This document shows, piece after piece, positions 23,034-31,604 of a stretch of DNA of 64,000 nucleotides. The DNA comes from Streptomyces sp. NRRL WC-3626 (GTDB lineage: Bacteria; Actinomycetota; Actinomycetes; Streptomycetales; Streptomycetaceae), in contig NZ_JOCA01000009.1 in the NCBI RefSeq assembly GCF_000718785.1, positions 62,001 to 126,000 of the forward strand, written 5' to 3'. The notes below the pieces were generated by a model. That model saw nothing but the letters and a program-made list of their open reading frames with translations. It was not told where the DNA came from and searched no databases. Each line of letters starts with the position of its first letter. The stretch's first letter is position 1. The position numbers and the translations under genes were made by a program.

Positions 23034-26000
23034 TCATTCGACGACGTGCCGGCCCTCGGGCCGGGCGCTGCACGAGGCCCGGAAGGCGCAGTGGGCGCAG
23101 TGCTGGCCCGCGGTCGGCCCGAACCGTTCGTCGAGGACCTTCCCGGCGGCCGTGGCCAGCAGGTCGCCGACCCACTCCCCCTCGGGCGGCTCCTGGGCCT
23201 GCACCTTGGGCAGCGTCTCGCCGCCGTCCCGCTTGGCGGCGCCCTGGCGCAGCTGGACCAGTTCGGCGCCGCCCGGTTCGGGGCGTGTGCCGTCGAAGAC
23301 GTCGTCGACCGCGCCCTCGGCGACGGCGAGCTGGTAGACGGCGAGCTGGGGGTGGCGTTCCACCTCCTTGGCGCTGGGCGCCTGTTTGCCGGTCTTGAAG
23401 TCGACGACGTACGCGCGTCCGTCGCCGTCGGTCTCCACGCGGTCCATCTGGCCGCGGATGCGGACCTCGTAGTCGCCCGCTTCGAGGGTGACGTCGAAGT
23501 CGTGCTCGCTGGCCACCGGGGTGCGTCCGGCGCGGTCCATGACATGCCACTCGAGGAAGCGTTCGAGCGCCACGCGCGCGTTCTCCTTCTCCTGGTCCGA
23601 CTTCCACGGCGCGTCGAAGGCGAGCGCGTTCCACACGGAGTCGAGGCGCCCCATGAGGACGTCGAGGTCGGCGGGGGTGTGCCCGGAGGCCACCTCGTCG
23701 GCGAGGACGTGCACGACGTTGCCGAAGCCCTGGGCGGCGGTCGCGGGCGCGTCGGCCTTCACCTCGCGGCCCAGGAACCACTGCAGGGCGCAGGTGTTGG
23801 CGAGCTGGTCGAGGGCGCTTCCGGAGAGCACGACGGGCTGGTCGCGGTCGCGCAGCGGCACCTTGCTCTCCGTGGGTTCGAACATGCCCCACCAGCGGTA
23901 CGGGTGCGCGGACGGCACCAGGGGGCGGCCGTCCTCGTCGGCGAGCGCGGCGAGCCGGGCCAGCCGCCGGGCGGCTGCCTCCCGCAGGGTGTCGGAGACC
24001 CGGGGGTCGACCGTCGTGGCGCGCAGTTCGGCGACGAGCGCGGCGACGGACAGGGGGCGCCGGGGGCGGCCGGTGACGTCCTGGGGGTCGACGCCGAGTT
24101 CGGCCAGGAAGCGGGAGGGCTGGTCGCCGTCGTCGGCGGGTGCCTTCACGGCCGTCACCACGAGGCGTTCCCGCGCGCGGGTGGCCGCGACGTAGAACAG
24201 GCGGCGTTCCTCGGCGAGCAGCGCGCCGGGGGTGAGGGGCTCGGCGAGTCCGTCACGGCCGATGCGGTCGGCCTCCAGCAGGGAGCCGCGGCGGCGCAGG
24301 TCCGGCCACAGGCCCTCCTGCACGCCGGCCACGACGACCAGGCGCCACTCCAGGCCCTTGGCGCGGTGCGCGGTCATCAGACGTACGGCGTCGGGGCGGG
24401 CGGCGCGCCGCGTGAGGGTGTCGGCGGCGATGTCCTGGGCCTCGATCTCCTCCAGGAAGTTCAGGGCTCCCCGGCCGCCGGTGCGTTCCTCCGCGCGGGC
24501 GGCGGTCGCGAACAGGGCGCATACGGCGTCGAGGTCCCGGTCGGCATTGCGGCCGGCGGCGCCGCCGCGCCGGGCGGAGCGCTCCAGACGCCGTGGCCAG
24601 TCCGTGTCGTTCCACAGGTCCCACAGGGCCTCTTCGGCGGTGCCGCCGCCCGAGAGCCCTGCGCGGGCCCGGCGCAGCAGGTCGCCGAGCCGCTGGGCGC
24701 CCCGCGCGTAGGCGGGGTCGTGCACGGCGAGCCGCTCCGGCTCGGCGAGCGCACGCGTGAGGAGTTCGTCCGAGGGCGGCGGCAGCGGGTTGCCGGCGGC
24801 CCGCTCCTCCTCGCGCAGGGCCCGTCCGAGGCGGCGCAGATCTGCGGTGTCCATGCCGGCGAGGGGGGAGGTGAGCAGGGTGAGGGCGGTCTCGGTGTCG
24901 AGCCAGCACGCGTCGGCACCGTTTCCGGTGTCCTCCCGTTCGCCCGCCTCCGCCGTCGCCACCGCCCGCAGGGCCGTCAGCAGCGGGGCCACCGCGGGTT
25001 CGTGGCGCAGGGGCAGGTCGTTGCCGTCGACGTCCACGGGGACGCCCGCCGAGGTCAGCGCGCGGCGGACCGTGGGCAGGGTGCGGGCGCCGGCCCGGAC
25101 CAGGACGGCCATCTCGTTCCAGGGCACGCCGTCCTCCAGGTGTGCCCGGCGCAGGATGTCGGCGATGTTGTCCAGTTCCGTGCCGGAGGTCGGGTAGGTG
25201 TACACCTCGACGCGGCCGCCGTCCCGGTCCGGGGCGAGTTCCCGGTGGGCGCGGACCTTCTCGGCGGGCAGCCGGGGCAGTGGCATGCGCCGGGTCACCC
25301 GCCGGGTGGCCTCCAGCAGGGCGGCGCCGGAGCGCCGGGAGGTGCGCAGCACCTCGACCGGGGCGGGGCGGCCGTCCGCGCGCGCGAACGCGTGGGGGAA
25401 CTCCAGGATGCCGCCCACGTCCGCGCCCCGGAAGGCGTAGATCGACTGGTCGGGGTCGCCGAAGGCGACGAGGGTGCGTCCGCCGGCCAGGGCCTGCAGC
25501 AGCCGTACCTGGGCGGGATCGGTGTCCTGGTACTCGTCGACGTAGACGGCGTCGTACCGCGCGGCCAGCCGTCCGGCGATCTCCGGCCGGCCGGCGAGGA
25601 GCACCGCGCGGTGGACCAGTTCGGCGTAGTCGAGGACGCCCTGCAGATCGAGTACGTCGAGGTACTCGGCGAGGAAGGCCGAGGCCGCGCGCCAGTCGGG
25701 GCGTCCGATGCGGCGGGCGAAGGCGTCCAGGGCCTCGGGGCCGAGGCCCAGTTCGCGGCTGCGGGCGAGTACCGCGCGGACCTCGTCGGCGAAGCCGCGG
25801 GTGGTCAGGCAGGCGCGCAGTTCGTCCGGCCAGCGCACGTGGGCGAGGCCGAGCCGCTCCAGGTCCACCTGGCCGGCGAGCAGCTCCCGGACGGTGACGT
25901 CCTGCTCGGGGCCCGACAGCAGCCGCAGCGGCTCGACGAAGAGGTCGTTGTCCTGGTGGGCACGGATCAGGGCGTAGCAGAACGAGTGGAAGGTGGTCGC

Positions 26001-26336
26001 CTGCGGGGCGCGCGCGGCGCCCATGCGCAGGGCCATGCGGTCCCGCAGTTCGACGGCGGCCTTGCGGCTGAAGGTCAGGACCAGGACCCGCTCGGGGTTC
26101 CCGCCGCGGGCGATCCTCGCGGCCACCGACTCGACCAGCGTGGTGGTCTTCCCGGTGCCCGGACCTGCGAGAACGAGCAGCGGACCGGTCTCGTGCTCAA
26201 CCACGGAGCGCTGTGCGGCGTCCAGACGAGGGGGATTCCGGCGAGCCGGCGGGGTACGCACCAGACGATGAGCACCACGGTTCCCCCGCCGCACCTGGGG
26301 GTGCGGCAGGCCGCTGGTGGAGGAAGAGGAGCTCAC
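23034..26336 (-). CDS. adnA: AdnA helicase-nuclease subunit with Fe-S nuclease
   Basis: A 1100-residue partner of AdnB. The motor motifs are VLAGPGTGKTTTLVESVA, VYVDEYQDTDPAQVRLL and MTAHRAKGLEWRLVVVAG. The C-terminal nuclease has YVVDFKTGKQ. Four cysteines bracket it: one in NTCALQWFL and three in HCAHCAFRASC (C-x2-C-x5-C), the signature of an AddB-type [4Fe-4S] nuclease. The GTG at 26336 is the start used, although the first 40 residues are low-complexity and the true start may be later. It leads the adnA-adnB-M20-nudC unit. Confidence 0.93.
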   Translation of the reverse strand: MSSSSSTSGLPHPQVRRGNRGAHRLVRTPPARRNPPRLDAAQRSVVEHETGPLLVLAGPGTGKTTTLVESVAARIARGGNPERVLVLTFSRKAAVELRDRMALRMGAARAPQATTFHSFCYALIRAHQDNDLFVEPLRLLSGPEQDVTVRELLAGQVDLERLGLAHVRWPDELRACLTTRGFADEVRAVLARSRELGLGPEALDAFARRIGRPDWRAASAFLAEYLDVLDLQGVLDYAELVHRAVLLAGRPEIAGRLAARYDAVYVDEYQDTDPAQVRLLQALAGGRTLVAFGDPDQSIYAFRGADVGGILEFPHAFARADGRPAPVEVLRTSRRSGAALLEATRRVTRRMPLPRLPAEKVRAHRELAPDRDGGRVEVYTYPTSGTELDNIADILRRAHLEDGVPWNEMAVLVRAGARTLPTVRRALTSAGVPVDVDGNDLPLRHEPAVAPLLTALRAVATAEAGEREDTGNGADACWLDTETALTLLTSPLAGMDTADLRRLGRALREEERAAGNPLPPPSDELLTRALAEPERLAVHDPAYARGAQRLGDLLRRARAGLSGGGTAEEALWDLWNDTDWPRRLERSARRGGAAGRNADRDLDAVCALFATAARAEERTGGRGALNFLEEIEAQDIAADTLTRRAARPDAVRLMTAHRAKGLEWRLVVVAGVQEGLWPDLRRRGSLLEADRIGRDGLAEPLTPGALLAEERRLFYVAATRARERLVVTAVKAPADDGDQPSRFLAELGVDPQDVTGRPRRPLSVAALVAELRATTVDPRVSDTLREAAARRLARLAALADEDGRPLVPSAHPYRWWGMFEPTESKVPLRDRDQPVVLSGSALDQLANTCALQWFLGREVKADAPATAAQGFGNVVHVLADEVASGHTPADLDVLMGRLDSVWNALAFDAPWKSDQEKENARVALERFLEWHVMDRAGRTPVASEHDFDVTLEAGDYEVRIRGQMDRVETDGDGRAYVVDFKTGKQAPSAKEVERHPQLAVYQLAVAEGAVDDVFDGTRPEPGGAELVQLRQGAAKRDGGETLPKVQAQEPPEGEWVGDLLATAAGKVLDERFGPTAGQHCAHCAFRASCSARPEGRHVVE

Positions 26337-26593
26337 GTGGTTGGCCGGTCCTGGTGGGTGTGCTGTGGGGCCGTTCGCCGCGCGTGCGGGGCGGTGGGCG
26401 CGGGGTGAAGGGGGTACGCGCGGCCGACGCTACGCCGGTGAAAAGTACGGAAGCAGGCTTTCCGCTTCTTCCCTCCGGCCACTCGGGCCGCACATGTCCC
26501 TTGCCTCACGAACGTACGTCATGCCACGAATGTGCCCCATCTCACCCTGAGGGCTCACAGGTCACACGGCGGCGTGCGTCATGGCGGAGGCTG

Positions 26594-26980
26594 TCAGGTG
26601 TGACCCTCGGTGTGCCCGCCGCCGTCCCAGCGCGCGCGTCTCATGTCGACGCGCGGCACATGGCCCTCCGCGGCCCGGCTCGCCTCCTTCAGCGGCGTGC
26701 CCTCCACGCGGTAGTGCCCGAGGGCCCTGAGCTCGTGTCCCGGCAGCAGCACGCCGTCCGCGCGGACGACACGCCACCACGGGACGGCGCCCCCGTACAG
26801 GGCCATCACCCGCCCGACCTGCCGCGGACCGCCCTCCCCCAGCCACTCGCACACGTCCCCGTACGTCATGACATGTCCCGGCGGAATCAGCTCGGCCACC
26901 TCGAGTACGCGCTCGGCGTACTCGGGCAGGGCGTCCGGGTGCTCCGGACCCCCGTCGGACGGAAGGCTCTCCTGGCTCAT
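26594..26980 (-). CDS. Alkyltransferase-like (ATL/MGMT-fold) protein
   Basis: A 128-residue protein with the MGMT DNA-binding fold: PPGHVMTYGDVCEWLG, then the Arg-finger-type helix GGPRQVGRVMALYGG. The active site reads VPWWRVVRADG (Pro67-Trp68-Trp69-Arg70). A repair methyltransferase would have PCHR here, so the acceptor cysteine is absent. ATL proteins bind O6-alkylguanine and flag it to nucleotide excision repair. Start at the ATG at 26980 (MSQESLPSD); an ATG three codons upstream is possible. It is divergent from the flippase-like gene. Confidence 0.85.
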   Translation of the reverse strand: MSQESLPSDGGPEHPDALPEYAERVLEVAELIPPGHVMTYGDVCEWLGEGGPRQVGRVMALYGGAVPWWRVVRADGVLLPGHELRALGHYRVEGTPLKEASRAAEGHVPRVDMRRARWDGGGHTEGHT

Positions 26981-27165
26981 CCGGCCCATCCTGCCGCACC
27001 CCACCGACAACGCGACGCGCTCGCGCGTGTGCGCGCGGCTCGCCCCGGAGCGGCGCGTCGGGCAGACTGTGCCGCCCGTGTTCGGACCCTGATGCCCCCT
27101 TCTGGCGGTACGGCATGCCACCATCGTGCGGGCGGTGACCGGTGATACAAGATCGAGAAGAGACG

Positions 27166-29850
27166 ATGAAGCAGCAGGGCGCGCACCCCGACGATACGGA
27201 GGGCACCCCTGACGCCTCATCGCGCCCGGACACCGCGGAGCCCGAGACGGCGCACATCGACGAGGTGGAGGGCGACGAACCGCTGCTCCCCGCGCGGGTG
27301 CACCGGCCGTCCGACCTCATGCGGCTCCTGGCGGGCGTACTCGCCGTCGTGGTGCTGCTGGCGATCGCCGCGTTCGCCCACGGCACCACCTCGGGCCTGG
27401 AACAGGACATCAACAAGGGCACCGGGCAGGCGCCCGACCTGCTCATCAAGATCGCGGGCCTGGCCTCCAGCATCGCGATCCTCCTGGTGCCGGTGGCCTT
27501 CGCCATCGAGCGGCTGATCAAACGGGACGGGCTGCGGATCGCCGACGGCGTGCTCGCCGCCGTCCTCGCGCACGGTGTGACGCTCGCCACCGACCTGTGG
27601 GTCGCGCGTGCCGCACCCGGCTCGATCCAGGAGGCGCTCACCCAGCCCTCCCCCGGCGACATCCACGCCCTCACGGACCCGGTGCACGGCTATCTCGCGC
27701 CGGTGATCGCGTACATGACGGCCGTCGGGATGTCCCGCAGACCCCGGTGGCGCGCGGTGCTCTGGGTGGTGCTGCTCCTCGACGCCTTCTCGATGCTCGT
27801 CACCGGGTACACCACACCGTTCTCGATCATCCTGACGGTTTTGATCGGCTGGACCGTCGCCTACGGCACCCTCTACGCGGTCGGTTCGCCCAATGTGCGC
27901 CCCACCGGCCGCACCCTGATGGCGGGCCTGCGCACCGTCGGTTTCCGGCCCGTGACCGCCTCCCGGGTGGAGTCGGGAGACGCCGCCGAGGCCGGGGACC
28001 GGGGGCGCCGCTACTTCGTCACCCTGGAGGACGGTCCACCGCTGGACGTCACGGTGGTCGACCGGGAACAGCAGGCGCAGGGGTTCTTCTACCGCGCGTG
28101 GCGCAATCTGGCGCTGCGCGGCTTCGCGACCCGACGCAGCCTGCAGTCGCTGCGCCAGGCGCTGGAGCAGGAGGCACTGCTGGCGTACGCGGCCATCGCG
28201 GCCGGCGCCAACGCGCCCAAGCTGATCGCGACCTCCGAACTCGGCCCCGACGCGGTCATGCTCGTGTACGAGCACACGGGCGGGCGCACCCTCGACTCAC
28301 TGGCGGACGAGGAGATCACCGACGATCTGCTGCGCGACACCTGGCACCAGGTACGGGCTTTGCAGTCCCGCCGGATCGCGCACCGCAGGCTGGTGGGCGA
28401 CGCCATCCTGGTGGATCGTTCCGGCACGGTGATCCTCACCGATCTGCGCGGCGGCGAGATCGCGGCCGGCGATCTGCTGCTGCGCATGGACACCTCCCAG
28501 CTGCTGGTGACCCTCGGGCTGCGGGTGGGCGCCGAACGCGCGGTGGCCTCCGCGTTGAGCGTCCTCGGCCCCGACACGGTGGCGGACTGTCTGCCGATGC
28601 TCCAGCCCATCGCGCTGAGCCGTTCCACGCGCGGGACGCTGCGGCAGCTGGCCCGCGAGCGGGCGGAACGCGAGCGTGAGGCCGTCCTGGAGGCCTACCG
28701 GCAGTCCAAGCCGGCCCGCGCGGAGCACGGCGCCCACGACGCCGCCGACACCGCGCTCGAGAAGGTCGACAAGAAGGCCGTACGCGCGGAGCAGCGGGCC
28801 GAGAAGCGGGCCATCGACGAGGCCATGGAAGAGGCGCGCGAGGAGGATCTGCTCACCCAGATCCGGCACGAGGTGCTGCGGATCAGACCGCAGGCGCCGG
28901 TCGAACCGGCCCGCCTGGAGCGGGTGCGGCCGCGGACCCTGATCAGTTTCATCGCCGGCGCGATCGGCGCGTACTTCCTGCTGACGCAGCTCACCCACAT
29001 CGAGTTCGGCCCGCTGATCGCCAACGCGGAATGGGGCTGGGTGATCGCGGCGGTCCTGTTCGCGGCCGCCAGCTACGTCGCCGCGGCCATGGCCCTGCTC
29101 GGATTCGTCCCGGAGCGGGTGCCGTTCCTGCGGACCGTGGCGGCGCAGGTCGCCGCGTCCTTCGTGAAGATCGTCGCCCCGGCGGCCGTGGGCGGTGTCG
29201 CCCTGAACACCCGGTTCCTGCAGCGCGCGGGGGTGCGGCCGGGGCTCGCGGTGGCGAGCGTCGGCGCGTCGCAGCTCTTCGGGCTCGGCTGCCACATCCT
29301 GATGCTGCTGTCCTTCGGCTATCTCACCGGCACCGAGAAGACGCCCTCCCTGTCCCCGTCCCGCACGGTGATCGGGGGCCTGCTGACGGTGGCGGTGCTG
29401 GTGCTCGTCGTGACCTCGGTGCCGTTCCTGCGGAAATTCGTCGTCACGCGCGTGCGGTCGCTCTTCGCCGGTGTCGTACCGCGCATGCTCGATGTACTGC
29501 AGCGGCCGCAGAAGCTGGTCACCGGCATCGGCGGCATGCTGCTGCTGACGGCCTGCTTCGTGATGTGTCTGGACGCCTCGATCCGGGCGTTCGGCGACGA
29601 GACGACCTCGGTCAGCATCGCCAGCGTCGCGGTCGTCTTCCTCGCGGGCAACGCACTGGGGTCGGCGGCCCCGACGCCGGGCGGTGTCGGCGCGGTCGAG
29701 GCGACCCTGACGGTCGGTCTCATCGCGGTCGGGCTCCCCAAGGAGGTCGCCGCGCCGGCGGTGCTGCTCTTCCGGCTGCTGACGCTGTGGCTGCCGGTGC
29801 TGCCGGGCTGGCTGGCCTTCAACCACCTCACCCGCAAAGCGGCCCTGTGA
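27166..29850 (+). CDS. Flippase-like membrane protein with kinase-like central domain
   Basis: An 894-residue multi-pass membrane protein. It has an N-terminal acidic tail of about 45 residues and a block of about six helices to residue ~240. A soluble region at ~260-505 resembles an atypical kinase (ALLAYAAIAAGANAPKL, VMLVYEHTGGRTL, AHRRLVGDAIL and ILTDLRGGE where HRD- and DFG-like turns would sit). A charged segment follows. The C-terminal domain, from ~590, is of the lysylphosphatidylglycerol synthase TM/flippase-like type (UPF0104) with SAAPTPGGVGAVEA. The ATG at 27166 has GAGAAGAG upstream. Substrate unknown; lipid or glycolipid handling is inferred. Confidence 0.8.
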   Translation: MKQQGAHPDDTEGTPDASSRPDTAEPETAHIDEVEGDEPLLPARVHRPSDLMRLLAGVLAVVVLLAIAAFAHGTTSGLEQDINKGTGQAPDLLIKIAGLASSIAILLVPVAFAIERLIKRDGLRIADGVLAAVLAHGVTLATDLWVARAAPGSIQEALTQPSPGDIHALTDPVHGYLAPVIAYMTAVGMSRRPRWRAVLWVVLLLDAFSMLVTGYTTPFSIILTVLIGWTVAYGTLYAVGSPNVRPTGRTLMAGLRTVGFRPVTASRVESGDAAEAGDRGRRYFVTLEDGPPLDVTVVDREQQAQGFFYRAWRNLALRGFATRRSLQSLRQALEQEALLAYAAIAAGANAPKLIATSELGPDAVMLVYEHTGGRTLDSLADEEITDDLLRDTWHQVRALQSRRIAHRRLVGDAILVDRSGTVILTDLRGGEIAAGDLLLRMDTSQLLVTLGLRVGAERAVASALSVLGPDTVADCLPMLQPIALSRSTRGTLRQLARERAEREREAVLEAYRQSKPARAEHGAHDAADTALEKVDKKAVRAEQRAEKRAIDEAMEEAREEDLLTQIRHEVLRIRPQAPVEPARLERVRPRTLISFIAGAIGAYFLLTQLTHIEFGPLIANAEWGWVIAAVLFAAASYVAAAMALLGFVPERVPFLRTVAAQVAASFVKIVAPAAVGGVALNTRFLQRAGVRPGLAVASVGASQLFGLGCHILMLLSFGYLTGTEKTPSLSPSRTVIGGLLTVAVLVLVVTSVPFLRKFVVTRVRSLFAGVVPRMLDVLQRPQKLVTGIGGMLLLTACFVMCLDASIRAFGDETTSVSIASVAVVFLAGNALGSAAPTPGGVGAVEATLTVGLIAVGLPKEVAAPAVLLFRLLTLWLPVLPGWLAFNHLTRKAAL

Positions 29851-29916
29851 GCGGCGCCCTCCCTCGTACGGCCCGTGTCCCGCGCGTCCCGCTCCGGGCG
29901 ACCGCAGGATGGGACC

Positions 29917-31467
29917 ATGTCCCGCCCCTTCCGTCTGCGTGCCGCCGCCCTGACCGTCTGCGCCGTCCTGCTGCCCGCGCTGCTGACGGGCTGCGGTGAG
30001 GACGACGACAGGGGCGAGGACCTGACGGAGCAGCAGCTCGACTGGCAGGACTGCCCGGCTCCGTCCGAGGCACAGGGCGGCGGCGCCGCCCCGTCGCCGC
30101 TGCCGGGCGGCCGGGGCGAATGGAGCTGCGCCCGCATGAAGGCCCCGCTGGACTGGGACGAACCCGACGGCGACACCATCGGCGTCGCGCTGATCCGGGT
30201 TAGGTCGAGCGGTCCCGCGGACCGGCGCATCGGCTCCCTGATCTTCAACTTCGGGGGCCCGGGCGGCTCCGGCGTCACCACCCTGCCCGCGTTCGGCCAG
30301 GACTACGCGGCCCTGCGTACCCGCTACGACCTGGTGAGCTTCGATCCGCGCGGGGTGGGCCGCAGCGCGCCCGTGACCTGCCTGGACGACGAGCAGCTCG
30401 ACGCGTACCTCCAGCAGGACGCCACACCCGACGACGCCGCCGAGCGAACCGAACTCGTGGACGGCACCGAGAAGTTCAACGCGGCCTGCGAGAAGAACTC
30501 CGAACGGGTGCTCCCCCACGTACGCACCACGGACGCCGCCCGCGACCTGAACCTGATGCGCCAGGTCCTCGGCGACGACACGCTGCACTACTTCGGCATC
30601 TCCTACGGCACCGAACTCGGCGGCGTCTACGCCCATCTGTTCCCGAAGAAGGTGGGCCGCGCGGTGTTCGACGCGGTCGTGGACCCCACACAGACCGCGG
30701 AACAGGGCTCACTCGGACAGGCACGGGGATTCCAGCTCGCCCTCGACAACTACGCGGAGAACTGCGTCTCCCAGGCCGGGGAATGCCCCGTGGGCGACAG
30801 CGCGAAGGACGTGAAGGACCGTATCGCCCGGCTGTTGAGCGACCTGGACGACAAGCCCCTCCCCGGCATCTTCCCCCGGGAGCTGACCCAGACCGCGGCC
30901 GCCGGCGGGATCCTCCAGGCGCTGTACTCCCAGGAGTTCTGGGAGTTCCTCACCGAGGGCCTCGACCAGGCGTACGACGGTGACGGAACGATTCTGATGG
31001 CGCTGTCCGACTCGATGAACGGCCGCGGCGAGAACGGCGAGTACAGCAACCTCCTCGCGGCCAACATCGCCATCAACTGCGCCGACGACGAACCCCGCTA
31101 CACGGTCGGGGACGTGGAGCGCCTCCTTCCGGAGTTCCGGGCAGCCTCCGGGCTGTTCGGGGAGTATCTGGCATGGGGAATGGTCGGCTGCACCGACTGG
31201 GCGGTGGCCGGGGCCGCCGGGCATCCGGACGTCCACGCCCCCGGCGCGGCCCCGATCCTGGTGATCGGCAACACCGGCGACCCGGCCACACCGTACGAGG
31301 GGGCACGCAGGATGGTGCAGGCCCTCGGCGAGGGCGTCGGTGTGGAGCTGACGTACGAGGGACAGGGGCACGGGGCCTACAACAGCGGTAACAGGTGTGT
31401 GCAGGACGCGGTGCGCGGCTATCTCCTGGACGGAAAGGTGCCGAAAGCCGGAACCGTCTGTTCGTGA
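29917..31467 (+). CDS. Secreted alpha/beta-hydrolase lipoprotein (tripeptidyl-aminopeptidase type)
   Basis: A 516-residue predicted lipoprotein: signal peptide with lipobox LLTGC at about residue 25, then a linker. The alpha/beta-hydrolase core has the oxyanion segment NFGGPGGSG, the nucleophile GISYGTELGG, and the C-terminal GNTGDPATPYEGAR with the final acid and histidine (GQGHGAYNS). It belongs to the SlpD/SlpE-like tripeptidyl aminopeptidases of Streptomyces, which trim extracellular peptides. The ATG at 29917 gives the best signal peptide. It is followed by a close paralogue on the same strand 138 bases on. One AGG arginine codon (near 30202) is unusual here. Confidence 0.88.
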   Translation: MSRPFRLRAAALTVCAVLLPALLTGCGEDDDRGEDLTEQQLDWQDCPAPSEAQGGGAAPSPLPGGRGEWSCARMKAPLDWDEPDGDTIGVALIRVRSSGPADRRIGSLIFNFGGPGGSGVTTLPAFGQDYAALRTRYDLVSFDPRGVGRSAPVTCLDDEQLDAYLQQDATPDDAAERTELVDGTEKFNAACEKNSERVLPHVRTTDAARDLNLMRQVLGDDTLHYFGISYGTELGGVYAHLFPKKVGRAVFDAVVDPTQTAEQGSLGQARGFQLALDNYAENCVSQAGECPVGDSAKDVKDRIARLLSDLDDKPLPGIFPRELTQTAAAGGILQALYSQEFWEFLTEGLDQAYDGDGTILMALSDSMNGRGENGEYSNLLAANIAINCADDEPRYTVGDVERLLPEFRAASGLFGEYLAWGMVGCTDWAVAGAAGHPDVHAPGAAPILVIGNTGDPATPYEGARRMVQALGEGVGVELTYEGQGHGAYNSGNRCVQDAVRGYLLDGKVPKAGTVCS

Positions 31468-31604
31468 TCCAGACCTGCACCCCTACGAAATACCAGGTCA
31501 GAGCGTTATCCACAGGCTGCCCCGGCGAGCGGCGGATCTGCCTACCATGGCCTGACCGCCATCCGTGGCACGGTGCGGACGGCCAGCGAGGGGGGAATTG
31601 ACGC

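Noticed and set aside
22977..26408. 1143-codon frame antisense to adnA
   Set aside because: adnA has clear helicase/nuclease motifs. The opposite strand gives only low-complexity Gly/Val/Arg protein.
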